Counted from the first letter of the stretch, positions 17,583-27,117 are shown. The stretch is 64,000 nucleotides of DNA from Methylobacterium currus (GCF_003058325.1 NZ_CP028843.1:4562001-4626000); one strand, 5' to 3'. Numbers and translations are program-made. Notes: generated from the sequence alone by a model not told the origin.

Positions 17583-19637
17583 CTACTCCGCGGCGTCGGC
17601 AACCGGGCTGCCGAGATAGGCTTCGATGACCTTGGGGTCGGACTGGACCTCGCGGGCGCCGCCCTCCGCGATCTTGTGGCCGAAATCGAGCACGCTGACG
17701 CGGTCGCACAGGCCCATCACCACGTCCATGTGGTGCTCGATCAGGATCACCGTGATGCCGGCGTCGCGGATCTTGCGGATGATGAGGGTCAGCTCGGCGA
17801 TGTCGGGGGCGGTGAGGCCGGCCGCCGGCTCGTCGAGGAGGAGCAGGACCGGATCGAGCGCCAGCGCCCGGCCGATCTCGAGGAGGCGCTGCTTGCCGTA
17901 GGGCAGGTTGCGCGCCTCGACCTGGGCGAGGGCGCCGAGGCCCACGAAGTCGAGGATCGCCATGGCGCGGGCCCGCGCCTCCCGCTCCTCGCGCCGGCGC
18001 CGCGGCGTGCCCAGGATCGCGTCGAACAGCGTGCCGTGGAAGCTGTGATGCAGGCCGACCAGCACGTTCTCCAAGGCCGTCATCTCGCGGAAGAGCTGGA
18101 CGTTCTGGAAGGTGCGGGCGACGCCGGACAGGGCGATCTCGGAGGGGGTGCGGCCGTCGAGGCGCTTCGCCGCGTCGGTGCCGGTGGCGAGCGAGACCCC
18201 GCCGGAGGTCGGCCGGTAGATGCCGGTGAGCACGTTCATCATCGTGCTCTTGCCCGAGCCGTTCGGGCCGATCAGCCCGTGGATCGTGCCCGGCCGTACC
18301 GCGAGGTCGACCTCGTTGAGGGCCTTGAGGCCGCCGAACTGCATCACCGCCCGCTCGACCTTGAGCAGCGGGTCGGCACCGGAGCGGCCGCCCTGGCGGA
18401 TCAGCGCCTCGCCGGAGGCGGCGAGCGCCTGGGTCGCCCCGGTATGGGCCGGGCGCAGGAAGGGCAGTTTCTCCCGCAGGAAGCCGACGATGCCCTCGGG
18501 CAGGTAATAGACCACGAACAGGATCATCAGGCCGAAGACGGTGAGGCGGAAATCCGTCACCGATTCCATCGCCAGGGTCGCCGGGAAGAAGGCGAGGCAG
18601 AGCGCGCCGGGGATGAGCAGCGTCATGCGGTTGTCCTGCTTGCGCAGGAAGGCGAGGCCGACCACGACCACCGCGACCGCCGCGATGAGGCCGGCCATGA
18701 TCCGGACGAGGCCGATATCGGCCAGGATGTTCGGCATCATCACGATGATGGCGGCGCCGATCAGCGGCCCGGACCGCGACTTGCGCCCGCCCATGGTGAC
18801 GGCGAGCAGGAAGAGCACCGTCAATTCGAAGCCGTAGGAGTTCGGCGCGACGTAGCGTTCCGACCAGGCGAAGAGCGCGCCGGCCAGCCCTGCGAGCGCC
18901 GCCGAGATCACGAAGGCGTAGACCTTGTAGCGGTAGACGCTGACGCCCATGCAGTCGCAGGCGATCGGCGAGTCGCGCAGGGCCTCGAAGGCGCGGCCGA
19001 AGGGCGAGCGCACCACCCGGTTGACCACCAGGATGGTGAGCAGCAGGCAGGCGCAGACGAGGTAGTAGAATTCGAGCTTCCTCCCGGCCGCGCCCCAGGG
19101 GGCCTGCATGCCGATCAGCGAGAAGTCGAGGACGCGGGCCGGCGGCAGGGTGATGCCGAGGGGACCATTGGTCAGATCCGTCATCTCGTTGATGAAGATC
19201 TGGATGATGGTGCCGAAGGCCAGCGTCACCATGGCGAGGTAGGGACCGCTCACCCGCAGAGCCGGGATCGCCAGCAGCAACCCGAAGGCCGCGGTGACGC
19301 CGATGCCGGCGAGCAGGCCCACCCAGAGCCCGAGCTTGAACTTGAGGAACAGGACGGCCGCCGCGTAGGCGCCGACGCCGAACAGGCCGGCATGGCCCAG
19401 CGAGACCTGGCCGGTATAGCCGACCACGATGTCGAGCCCGAGGATCAGGATCGCGTAGATGGCGATCACGATCAGCAGGTGGATGTAGTACTGGCTGGTG
19501 ACGACGTGCGGGAAGGCCGCCAGGAAGACGACGAGGCACACGGCGCCGAGGAGGCCGACGAAGCGGCCGAGCCCGGCTTGCGGAACGGGCGGGGCGGTTT
19601 GCCGGGCCAGCGCCGGCGCGGGGGCGGACTGCGCCAT
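17583..19637 (-). CDS. LivM-LivG fusion: ABC permease joined to ATP-binding domain
   Basis: This 684-residue protein joins two functions that are separate genes in E. coli. Residues about 30-385 form the LivM permease, with multiple TM helices and the [19 protein letters not shown] motif. Residues about 424-684 are a LivG ATPase with Walker [10 protein letters not shown] (from about 457), signature region [15 protein letters not shown], Walker [13 protein letters not shown] and HHMDVVMGL. Start chosen at the ATG at 19637; the frame is open upstream to 19715 but that part overlaps the intergenic space after livH. Such fusions occur in several alphaproteobacterial HAAT transporters. Confidence 0.92.
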   Translation of the reverse strand: MAQSAPAPALARQTAPPVPQAGLGRFVGLLGAVCLVVFLAAFPHVVTSQYYIHLLIVIAIYAILILGLDIVVGYTGQVSLGHAGLFGVGAYAAAVLFLKFKLGLWVGLLAGIGVTAAFGLLLAIPALRVSGPYLAMVTLAFGTIIQIFINEMTDLTNGPLGITLPPARVLDFSLIGMQAPWGAAGRKLEFYYLVCACLLLTILVVNRVVRSPFGRAFEALRDSPIACDCMGVSVYRYKVYAFVISAALAGLAGALFAWSERYVAPNSYGFELTVLFLLAVTMGGRKSRSGPLIGAAIIVMMPNILADIGLVRIMAGLIAAVAVVVVGLAFLRKQDNRMTLLIPGALCLAFFPATLAMESVTDFRLTVFGLMILFVVYYLPEGIVGFLREKLPFLRPAHTGATQALAASGEALIRQGGRSGADPLLKVERAVMQFGGLKALNEVDLAVRPGTIHGLIGPNGSGKSTMMNVLTGIYRPTSGGVSLATGTDAAKRLDGRTPSEIALSGVARTFQNVQLFREMTALENVLVGLHHSFHGTLFDAILGTPRRRREEREARARAMAILDFVGLGALAQVEARNLPYGKQRLLEIGRALALDPVLLLLDEPAAGLTAPDIAELTLIIRKIRDAGITVILIEHHMDVVMGLCDRVSVLDFGHKIAEGGAREVQSDPKVIEAYLGSPVADAAE

Positions 19638-19715
19638 GATCGTGAAAAACCCTGAACGAGACGGGAGCGACTGAGGCCCCTCCCGCGAGCCGGGAGCGGC
19701 GCGGCGGGAAAACAA

Positions 19716-20588
19716 TCAGACTTTCTTGATCACGGCCTTGCCGAACAGGCCGACCGGGCGCACCGCCAGCACGGCGAGCAGCAGGATCAGGCCGGGCACG
19801 TCCTTGTAGCCGGTCGAGATGTAGAAGCCGGTCAGGGTCTCGGCGACGCCGAGGATCAGCCCGCCGACGATCACGCCGAGGCCCGATTCGAGGCCGCCGA
19901 TGATCGCGACCGCGAAGGCCTTGAGCGCCAGCACCGAGCCCATCGTGGCGCCCGTGAGGGTCACGGGGGCGACGAGCACGCCCGCGAAGGCCGCCGTCAT
20001 GGCGCTGATCGAGTAGGACAGGGTGATGACCTTGCGGGTGTTGATGCCCATCAGGCCGGCGGCGTCGATGTCGTTCGAGGTCGCCACCACCGCCTTGCCC
20101 CAGATCGAGCGGCGGTTGAACACCTCGACCGCGAGCATCATCAGCAGCGCGCCGGCGACGATCATCAGCTCCATCGGCAGCACCCGGACGCCGCCGAAGG
20201 TCAGGGCGGTCTCAGGGAGAGGCGAGGGGAACTTGAGGTCGTCGCGGCCCCAGACGTTCTCGGCGACGTTCTTGAAGATGATGCCGAGCGCGATGGTCGC
20301 CATGATCCACCCGTACTCGGACTTGATCTTGACCGCCGGGCGCACGCCGAGCCGCTCGACGACGGCGCCGAGCGCGAAGCCGAAGACCAGGACGAGCGGC
20401 AGCATCAGCCAGTAGCCGGTGAACGGCACCAGCGTCAGGCCGAACAGGGCGCCCAGCATCAGGGCCTCGCCCTGGCCGAAATTCAGGGTCTTCGAGGTCG
20501 CGAAGGTGAGCTGGTAGCCGAACGCGATCGCGGCGTAGATCATGCCGACGGCGACGCCGCTCGCCACGAGCTGAAGGAAGATCTGCAT
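19716..20588 (-). CDS. livH: Branched-chain amino-acid-type ABC transporter permease LivH
   Basis: This 290-residue polytopic permease begins MQIFLQLVASGVAVGMIYAA. It contains the conserved LivH segment FGYQLTFATSKTLNFGQGEALMLGA, a later AAGLMGINTRKVITLSYSISAMTAAFAGVLVAP region and GGLESGLGVIVGGLILGVAE, all standard in the HAAT permease family, with about eight TM helices. It forms the translocation pore with the LivM half of the downstream fusion. It lies 86 bp after the binding-protein gene and 78 bp ahead of livMG on the same strand. Confidence 0.93.
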   Translation of the reverse strand: MQIFLQLVASGVAVGMIYAAIAFGYQLTFATSKTLNFGQGEALMLGALFGLTLVPFTGYWLMLPLVLVFGFALGAVVERLGVRPAVKIKSEYGWIMATIALGIIFKNVAENVWGRDDLKFPSPLPETALTFGGVRVLPMELMIVAGALLMMLAVEVFNRRSIWGKAVVATSNDIDAAGLMGINTRKVITLSYSISAMTAAFAGVLVAPVTLTGATMGSVLALKAFAVAIIGGLESGLGVIVGGLILGVAETLTGFYISTGYKDVPGLILLLAVLAVRPVGLFGKAVIKKV

Positions 20589-20674
20589 GGGTGAGGCTCG
20601 GGGAAGGCTCGTCTCGTCGGGCGGGCCCCGCGCGGTGGCGGGGCCCCGTTCTCAGGCGCTCAGGTCTCGGGCGC

Positions 20675-21889
20675 TCAGTTCGAGGCCTTTTCCTTGACGC
20701 GGACGACGCCGGCATTCTTGGCGTCCTCGTCCTTGGCGTAGACGATCTTGCCGTCCTGGACCTTGCCGAACACCACCATGTTGCGGGTGATGGCGTTGTG
20801 GTCCTTGGGCGTGAACGGCTTGTCGTAGGTGGTGACCACGCCCTCGACCTTGGTGTTCAGGTCCTCGAGCGCCGCGCGCACCTTGGCCCCGTCGGTGGAG
20901 CCGGCCTGCTTGATCGCGGCGGCCAGCAGGTAGACCGAGTCGTATCCTTGCGCGCCCGCCACCGGGGTCGGGATCTTGTTGACCTTGAAGGTCGCGTAGT
21001 AGCCGTCGAGGAACGACTTGCGCTTCGGGAGCGTCTTATCCTCGATGAAGGTCTGCGGCATGATCACGCCGTTGCCGTTGGCCCCGGCGATATCGATGAA
21101 GCTCTGCATCGAGGCCGGCCACGAGGTGATCATCGGCACCTTCCAGCCGAGCTTGGCCATGCCGTTGGTGATCTGGGCCAGCTCCGGGCCGATGCCGTAA
21201 GCCAGGATCACGTCCGCACCCGCCGCTTGCGACTTCAGCAGCTGGGGCGTCATGTCGACGTCCTTGATGTTGAACTTCTCGACCGCGACCGGCTTCACGC
21301 CCTTGGCCTTGAGGTACTTCTCCAGATCCTCGCGGCCGAGCTGGCCGTAATTGGTCGAATCGGCCAGGATCGCGATCTTCTTGAAGCCCTGCGCGATCGC
21401 CTCGTCGGCCATCATGCCGGCCTGCAGCACGTCGTAGGCCGAGGTGCGGAAGACGTAGTTGTTGTCGTAGTCGGGCGGGTTGAACTGGTTGGTGATGATC
21501 GTGCCTGTGGCGACGTTGTTGATCACCGGGATCTCGGCTTCCTGGTAGAAGCGCTGGGCGGCCAGAGCCACGCCGGTGTTGATGAAGCCAAGGGTGGCGA
21601 CCACCTTCTCCTTGTTGATCAGCTCCTGGGCGACCTGGGCGCCGACCTCGTTCTTGGCCTCGTCGTCGCGTTCGACGAGCTGGAGCTGGCGCCCGAGCAC
21701 GCCACCGTTCTTGTTGATCTCCTCGGCGGCGAGCCGCACGCCGTCGCGCATCGACACGCCCATCGAGGACGAGCCGCCCGTATAGGGGCCGGTCACCCCG
21801 ATTTTGATCGGGTCGGCCGCCAGGGCCGGGGCCGCGAAGGCGGTCGCACAGGCGAGGGCCGCCGCGAGCGCGGTCAGGGATGAGCGCAT
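20675..21889 (-). CDS. ABC transporter substrate-binding protein, branched-chain amino-acid type
   Basis: This 404-residue periplasmic protein starts at the ATG at 21889, with a strong GGAGGA ribosome site six bases upstream. The signal peptide is about residues 1-24 (ending PALA-ADP). The mature protein opens IKIGVTGPYTGGSSSMGVSMRDG, the LivJ/LivK type I periplasmic binding fold, and retains NKNGGVLGRQLQLVERDDEA, a typical ligand-loop region. It is the first gene of the transporter operon and captures the substrate for LivH/LivM. Specificity cannot be read from sequence. The open frame continuing to 22075 is rejected because it lacks family similarity. Confidence 0.93.
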   Translation of the reverse strand: MRSSLTALAAALACATAFAAPALAADPIKIGVTGPYTGGSSSMGVSMRDGVRLAAEEINKNGGVLGRQLQLVERDDEAKNEVGAQVAQELINKEKVVATLGFINTGVALAAQRFYQEAEIPVINNVATGTIITNQFNPPDYDNNYVFRTSAYDVLQAGMMADEAIAQGFKKIAILADSTNYGQLGREDLEKYLKAKGVKPVAVEKFNIKDVDMTPQLLKSQAAGADVILAYGIGPELAQITNGMAKLGWKVPMITSWPASMQSFIDIAGANGNGVIMPQTFIEDKTLPKRKSFLDGYYATFKVNKIPTPVAGAQGYDSVYLLAAAIKQAGSTDGAKVRAALEDLNTKVEGVVTTYDKPFTPKDHNAITRNMVVFGKVQDGKIVYAKDEDAKNAGVVRVKEKASN

Positions 21890-22101
21890 CTGGATTCCTC
21901 CGGGGACGTTTCTTGCCGTCCCGGCCTCGGCGGCCGCGGATCGGGGTGCCGGATAGAACCGAGATTGGCAGCGCTTGTCGAGCGCGTCTTTCGATCTAGA
22001 AACCGCGATCGTCGGCCCGCACGAGGCGACGCGACGGAGACCGCCGAAGCATTGCTGCGGGCCTGCCGTCATCATCGGGGCGTCTATGGAGACGAGACCC
22101 G

Positions 22102-22415
22102 ATGATCACCTGCTTCATCCACGACCGGATCGAACCGACGCGCGTCGACGCTTTCGAGCATTATGCGCGCTGCTGGAACACCGCAATCCCCCGCTGCGGC
22201 GCCGACCTGATCGGCTGTTTCGCGCCGCATGAGGGCTCGGCCACCACGGCCTACGGCCCTACAGCCTTCCCGACCTGGCCGCCTACGAGCGTTATCGGGC
22301 GCGCCTGCGCGACGATCCGCTCGGCCGGGAGACCTTTCGCTTCGCCCAGGCCGAAGGGTTCATCCGCCGGAAAGACCGCCTCTTCCTGCGCAAGGTCACC
22401 GGGCTGGCGGAATGA
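22102..22415 (+). pseudogene. NIPSNAP family protein gene with a frameshift
   Basis: The ATG at 22102 begins a NIPSNAP-type protein (MITCFIHDRIEPTRVDAFEHY, then [20 protein letters not shown]). About 52 codons in, near 22255-22262, the frame is lost: the sequence reads GGCCCTACAGC where one more base would restore Gly-Leu-Tyr-Ser. In the shifted frame the family sequence continues ([41 protein letters not shown]) to a TGA at 22413-22415. The uninterrupted product would be about 104 residues. So the gene is inactivated by a one-base deletion, or the base was missed in sequencing. It sits beside the accessory protease region. Confidence 0.75.
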
Positions 22416-22450
22416 GCACCGGGCGGGAGAGCCCGGGGCGCCCTGATCCG

Positions 22451-22480
22451 TCGCCGGCTCGTTCTTGCCCGGGACCTGCG
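22451..22480. repeat. 30-bp imperfect direct repeat, left copy
   Basis: This segment matches 27126-27155 in the same orientation at 28 of 30 positions (differences at repeat positions 13 and 18). The right copy lies within the 3' end of the gene at 27118-28098. The left copy carries the same reverse-strand reading QVPxKxEPA but no gene around it. The two copies bracket the protease segment. Confidence 0.75.
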
Positions 22481-22502
22481 GGTTCGACGGCCTCGACCGT
22501 CG

Positions 22503-25337
22503 TCAGACGAAGCGGAAATCCGCGCTCGTCAGGTTGGAGGCGGTCACGCCCGCCAGCGTGACCGCGTTGATGCTGTCGAGCTGGATGAGCGTGTCGGAAC
22601 CCGTCTGGCTCATCTGCGCCTGGACGTCGGCGAAGCTGGCGAAGGCGGATGTCGAGACCTCGATCACGTCGCCGGCCGTGAAGTCCGTCACGACGTCGTG
22701 CCCGAAGCGCCGCCCGGCGAAGGCGAAGGTATCGCTGCCCGCGCCTCCGGTGAGGACGTCGTCATCCCACCCTCCGTCGAGGCGGTCGTCCCCGCCCCCT
22801 CCGCCGAGGGTGTCGTTGCCGCTGCCGCCGGAGACGGCCTCCGCGTCGCTGCCGCCCCGGAACACGTCGTCGAAGGAGGTGAGCTGGAAGGCCTCGATGT
22901 TCGCAAAGGTATCGCCCTCGGCCTCCCATGTGTTGTTTTCGGGATTCAGCCGGTCGATCATCACGGGCACGGGCGAGGAATCGTAGCTCGCGGTGTCGTA
23001 TCCGGCTCCGCCGTCGAGGCTGTCGGGGCCGTCGCCACCGATGAGCCAGTCGTCGCCGTCCCCGCCGAAGAGGGTGTCGTCGCCGGCCTGCCCGTCGATG
23101 GTCTCGTTGGCCGACGAGCCGACGAAGCGGTCGTCATGCTGGCTCAAGACGTATGTCTCGATGCTGATGAACGCGTCACCGGCCGCCTCGCCGGCGCTGT
23201 CGTCCGGATGCAGGAGGTCGATCACCACGGAGGCGGTCGCGCCGCCGAAATCGGCGATGTCGACGCCGGAACCTCCGTCGAGCACGTCCGCACCGACGCC
23301 GCCGACGAGCCGGTCGTCACCGTCCCCGCCCAGCAGCGTGTCGTTCCCGGCATAGCCGTAGACGATGTCGCTCCCCGCGGTTCCGACGAACCTGTCGTCG
23401 TAGTTCGTGAGATTAAACCGGTCGATCGAGACCAGCACGTCGCCGGCCGCGTCGCCCGTGCTGTCGGCCGGGTTCGCGAGATCGAGCGCGATCCCCCGGG
23501 TCGACGACAGGTAGTCGGCGGTGTTGAAACCGTAGCCCCCGTCGAGGAGGTCGGCGCCCGCGCCGCCGATGAGCCAGTCCCGGCCATCCCCGCCGCGCAG
23601 CGTGTCGTTGCCGCTGCCGCCGGTGAGGACGTTGTCGAGGTCGTTCCCGGTCCCGGAGAAGTCGGACGCGCCGGTATAGGTGAGATTCTCGACATTATCC
23701 CCGAGCGTGTAGGCCGCGAGCCCGGTGCGGACCTCGTCCGTGCCGAGGCTGTCATCCTCCACGACCACGTCGGAGACGTCGTCGACGATGTAGACGTCGT
23801 TCCCGATGCCGCCCGTCATGGTGTCCACGCCGAGGCCGCCGTCGAGGGTGTCGTTCCCGCGTCCGCCGTCGAGCCGGTCGTTGCCGGCGAGACCGCTGAT
23901 GTCGTCGCTGCCGTCGTTGCCCGTCAGCGTGTCATCCCCCTCGGTTCCCCGGATGGGCGCCTCCGCCTCCCCGTTGACGACCAGGGTGAGGTGGCCGGTC
24001 GCCCAGGCGTGAGCCGGATCCTCGATGACGTAATCGAGAACGACCGTGCAACTCTCGCCCGGATCGAGGTAATCGAACTGCGTCGTCGGATCGAACGAGA
24101 CCTGCTGGTTCTGGATCGAGGACGCCTTCTCGATGTCGGAGAGCGCCGGCGCGTTGCTGCTCCAGGTCGCCGAGCGCAGCCTGACCGAGGTGAGGGAGAG
24201 GGTGTCGCCCGGGTCGGGATCCCTGTCGTTGGCGAGGACGCCGAACGCCTTGTGCTCGTTCTCGTCGGCGGAGCCGGTCTCGTCGACTGCGGCGGTGAGC
24301 TCGTTCTCGTGCTGGCTGCTCAGATCGAGTGTCGGGTCGTCCTTGTAGATGGCGCGCAGGTTCGCCAGTCTCTGCGCGATTTCCGCACCGGAGATGGCGT
24401 ATTTGTCGTGGGGAGAGTCAAATAACTCAGAAGAAGTACCATTCCACTCGTCTGTAGTATCGTCGTTGATGACGTTACTCTCTGCCTTCGGTGAGACACG
24501 AGCAGATTTATCTTTGTATATTTCGCTAGGTCCGGTGCCATCATTTGGCACATCGACAAATTCTAGCCCAAAATCTCCCGCATGATAATTTACGATACGT
24601 ATTATTCTTTCCCACAACATGGTCACATCATGTGAATAATGACTGGTGTGATCACGAGCCTCAATTTCTATCAAAAGATCGTTGCGTCCGGCTGAATAAT
24701 CCATATGATACATAATATAGCCATCGCGATAATCGTTCAACATGACATAAGGCGGGTCCCCGTACCAACGTACGTCTGTCATAGCTCCTGTGCCCATCGC
24801 ACCTTTTAGAGTCATAAAATCTGATTTTTCACTCAAAGACTCTAATTCTGGCGCCTTATCGCCTTGCGACCACAATCGATCAGCTAGTATGACGAGGCGG
24901 TCATTGCTCGACCCTCCGACGATCGTGTCGTAACCCGGGCTCACGACATAAGTGAATCCCGTGCCGGAGAACCCGATCGCGTCCTGCGCAATGATCAAGT
25001 TGTTGGTTCCTGACCCGGTATTGACCAGATCGCTGCCCTGACCCAGCAGGATGGTGCTGTCGCTGTCGTTGATGAGGAATTCTGCATTTCTTTTTGTGCC
25101 GCGAAAATATTTCTGCTTTCCCTTCGAGGAATCATAGATGAGATCAGGAGGGAGGCTCTTAAATACGTTATCGTCGCCGCGCGTCGCGAAACTCATCAAG
25201 TTATAAAATTCTACTGGCTTGAGATAGCTGAAGCACGTACTTGTGCTCGACCCTAGCGAAGTAATTCCTGTAACAAATTCTTGCTTACCAATCTGGCAGG
25301 CTGCCGGCCCGCCGCTATCACCGCCATTAGTAGCCAC
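22503..25337 (-). CDS. C-terminal part of interrupted trypsin-like/RTX secreted protease (catalytic Ser, VCBS-like and calcium-binding repeats)
   Basis: The frame is open from 25475, just after an in-frame TAA, down to 22503; the first usable start is a GTG at 25337. It begins in a trypsin fold with the serine motif GGDSGGPA. After about 200 residues with an isolated RTX-like block comes a VCBS/cadherin-like domain (about residues 335-460, VDETGSADENEH..FGVLANDRDPDPGDTLSL), then many GGxGxDxL calcium-binding nonapeptides. Three long internal repeats of about 85 residues share a DDRFVG start. The tail, ending TSADFRFV, is typical of type I secretion. No T1SS genes are in the window. The N-terminal quarter is AT-rich and the rest GC-rich. 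Alone it lacks the catalytic His and Asp. Confidence 0.8.
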   Translation of the reverse strand: MATNGGDSGGPAACQIGKQEFVTGITSLGSSTSTCFSYLKPVEFYNLMSFATRGDDNVFKSLPPDLIYDSSKGKQKYFRGTKRNAEFLINDSDSTILLGQGSDLVNTGSGTNNLIIAQDAIGFSGTGFTYVVSPGYDTIVGGSSNDRLVILADRLWSQGDKAPELESLSEKSDFMTLKGAMGTGAMTDVRWYGDPPYVMLNDYRDGYIMYHMDYSAGRNDLLIEIEARDHTSHYSHDVTMLWERIIRIVNYHAGDFGLEFVDVPNDGTGPSEIYKDKSARVSPKAESNVINDDTTDEWNGTSSELFDSPHDKYAISGAEIAQRLANLRAIYKDDPTLDLSSQHENELTAAVDETGSADENEHKAFGVLANDRDPDPGDTLSLTSVRLRSATWSSNAPALSDIEKASSIQNQQVSFDPTTQFDYLDPGESCTVVLDYVIEDPAHAWATGHLTLVVNGEAEAPIRGTEGDDTLTGNDGSDDISGLAGNDRLDGGRGNDTLDGGLGVDTMTGGIGNDVYIVDDVSDVVVEDDSLGTDEVRTGLAAYTLGDNVENLTYTGASDFSGTGNDLDNVLTGGSGNDTLRGGDGRDWLIGGAGADLLDGGYGFNTADYLSSTRGIALDLANPADSTGDAAGDVLVSIDRFNLTNYDDRFVGTAGSDIVYGYAGNDTLLGGDGDDRLVGGVGADVLDGGSGVDIADFGGATASVVIDLLHPDDSAGEAAGDAFISIETYVLSQHDDRFVGSSANETIDGQAGDDTLFGGDGDDWLIGGDGPDSLDGGAGYDTASYDSSPVPVMIDRLNPENNTWEAEGDTFANIEAFQLTSFDDVFRGGSDAEAVSGGSGNDTLGGGGGDDRLDGGWDDDVLTGGAGSDTFAFAGRRFGHDVVTDFTAGDVIEVSTSAFASFADVQAQMSQTGSDTLIQLDSINAVTLAGVTASNLTSADFRFV

Positions 25338-25475
25338 TGACGCGCGAAACTGACCGTCGACACTCGTCTCTTCGAAGGTTCCAGACGAGGTACTTGTTTG
25401 ACCGTATTGCGTGACAGACTTATTCTTTAGTTGCTTATTGATGCTATCGATATTAGCAAAAACTGCGAAATTCGA

Positions 25476-25913
25476 TTAATTTGCATTCGAGATCTTGTAG
25501 TCGATTTTAAAAACAGCGAGATCATTAATAGGATATTTCTGAGATTGGCCATCCGGCAAATACGTCGATTTGAATGCTTCGTAGGGATTCCAATTTCTAA
25601 TATCCTTCCAAGTGTCTTTTGCCTTCGCGCTGCCAATATATACCTCTTTCGTGACGAAGTGGCGATCATAGGATGGCAGCTTGCTTTCATCTTTCTCCTG
25701 TTTTGCGCGCTCGCTCCTCTCCCAGTGATTGAAATTATGGGACGCTGTCAGGAAATAGCCATTCCCCAGGGCAATGCAAGTACTCCAAGGCCACCTTATC
25801 CCGGGAGGTCCTTCAATGCTAATAGCTGGCGTTCCATCCATTAATGTTGCAATAGTTCCATCTGGATTATAAATATCTACGTTGAGGTCCATTTTTTGAG
25901 AAATGATTGTCAT
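25476..25913 (-). CDS. N-terminal part of interrupted trypsin-like/RTX protease (catalytic His and Asp)
   Basis: This 145-codon stretch starts at the ATG at 25913. CIALGNGYFLTASHNF supplies the catalytic-histidine motif of the chymotrypsin fold (equivalent to TAAHC), and INDLAVFKID supplies the aspartate motif (equivalent to DIALL). The frame then ends at a TAA at 25476-25478. The same frame continues without other stops into SNFAVFANIDSINKQL, and then through TFEETSVDGQF to GGDSGGPA in the next entry, so one nonsense codon divides a single gene of about 1136 codons. There is no signal peptide, consistent with type I secretion. The region is AT-rich relative to the chromosome. It may be a pseudogene, a sequencing error or a readthrough case. 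Confidence 0.75.
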   Translation of the reverse strand: MTIISQKMDLNVDIYNPDGTIATLMDGTPAISIEGPPGIRWPWSTCIALGNGYFLTASHNFNHWERSERAKQEKDESKLPSYDRHFVTKEVYIGSAKAKDTWKDIRNWNPYEAFKSTYLPDGQSQKYPINDLAVFKIDYKISNAN

Positions 25914-25957
25914 ACTTATAGCTCCAAGTTGCCAGAGGTTCTTATGGCGTAAATTCT

Positions 25958-26401
25958 CTAGAGGCCCGCAGCGAAATCTACGTAGCCATCTCCAAGATCC
26001 TCATGATGAACTCTCCCCGATTTCCCCGTTATATCCTCAAGAGCTAATAATTTTATGCCTTTTTGTATAATTTTTACTTTGTCAGATCTTATAAGATCCA
26101 AAAATTCTTCACTCTCACACGGTGACAAGAAATGCCTTCGGGTGGGGCAGTGAATAAAGACCTCCAAATCGGATCGCCTCGTAAAAAAATGGCCATGCCA
26201 TGGCAAATCGAAAATTTCGCCTTTTTTGAACGTGGCTCGACCTGGCGGATCGACTGAGGGTTTTAATTGACCTTTAGACCACTTTGGCCAGATTTCTTCA
26301 GCATTTGCGGCATTCAGCCAGATCGACGGACCTAATGTTGAAACAATTAAATAACAACAAGATGAAACTATTTTTATGCGAGTGGCGGATGATTGCGTCA
26401 T
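25958..26401 (-). CDS. Small secreted protein of unknown function beside the protease
   Basis: This 147-residue protein is not recognised. It begins with a basic stretch and a hydrophobic helix (about residues 8-33), a probable signal peptide cleaved near ANA-EEI. The mature part of about 115 residues has two cysteines (FIHCPTRRHFLSPCESEE) that could form a disulphide, and mixed charged segments such as FLDLIRSDKVKIIQKGIKLLALEDI. It lies 44 bp upstream of the protease on the same strand, in the same AT-rich DNA, so the two may be one transcript. A role as inhibitor, chaperone or immunity partner of the protease is speculation from position only. Confidence 0.65.
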   Translation of the reverse strand: MTQSSATRIKIVSSCCYLIVSTLGPSIWLNAANAEEIWPKWSKGQLKPSVDPPGRATFKKGEIFDLPWHGHFFTRRSDLEVFIHCPTRRHFLSPCESEEFLDLIRSDKVKIIQKGIKLLALEDITGKSGRVHHEDLGDGYVDFAAGL

Positions 26402-27117
26402 GGCGCGACTCCCGTTTGAAGAATGTCCGATGTACGGCGGTGGATATTACGTAAAGTAAATCAAGAGTCAACTTAGAATTTTTTTCGTCTTGGCTGGTGC
26501 GAATGATTTTTCATAAAATTAATTAAAAATTGAATGTATTATAAAAGATAGACCGACGATATTCATTCGGGCCGCAAAGCGCGCACGGCCTGCGAAGTCG
26601 AATCCGGCGCCGGTGCGGGATGGAGGGGCCGGGAGACGAGCCGCCGCCTCGCTGGCATCGGCACGCCATCAGGGAGACGCGGCATCGGCCACCACCGCCG
26701 TGAACCGCGACGCGGCGTCGAATGCCGGTTCGGTCACGAGGCAGCCGCCACCATGAGGGCCGGGGTCACGGACAAGGGGCAAAGAGTATCACCGGGCAGA
26801 CAGCAACCCCGGGACGCCTCCTCACGCAGGATCGCGCGGACGGCCTGGCTAGCGGTTTCGGTCGTGATCCGGCGTGGGTGTCTCGTCCCCGCGTGCGACG
26901 AGCGGGCGGCGCTCCCTGGCCCGGATCGCAGCAGGCCCGAAGGGACGAGGAGAGGGAGCATCGATGGACAACGTGGCTCCGGATGCAGGGCGCGTCCGGT
27001 CGTCGCCGTGCCCCGAGGAGGTCACCGTCGTTTCCGGCCTGCGAGGAGAATCCATGCAATCCGGCGACGCTCGGCCGGACCGCATCGCCGGTCGTGCGAG
27101 GGGGCTGCCCCGCCGCC
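26402..27117. other. Gene-free stretch: AT-rich upstream region then GC-rich sequence
   Basis: From 26402 to about 26560 the DNA is strongly AT-rich and probably holds the promoter of the leftward secreted-protein gene; no clear -35/-10 pair could be fixed. From about 26570 to 27117 the sequence returns to chromosomal GC content. Its open frames on both strands are compositional, with no recognisable domain or ribosome site. I see no gene here. Confidence 0.5.

Noticed and set aside
17676..19655. 659-codon plus-strand open frame
   Set aside because: It is antisense to the LivM-LivG fusion and has no recognisable domain.
22700..24000. Regular short repeats suggesting a CRISPR-like or tandem-repeat array
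   Set aside because: The periodicity is in coding sequence for GGxGxDxL calcium-binding nonapeptides, with variable bases and no spacers.
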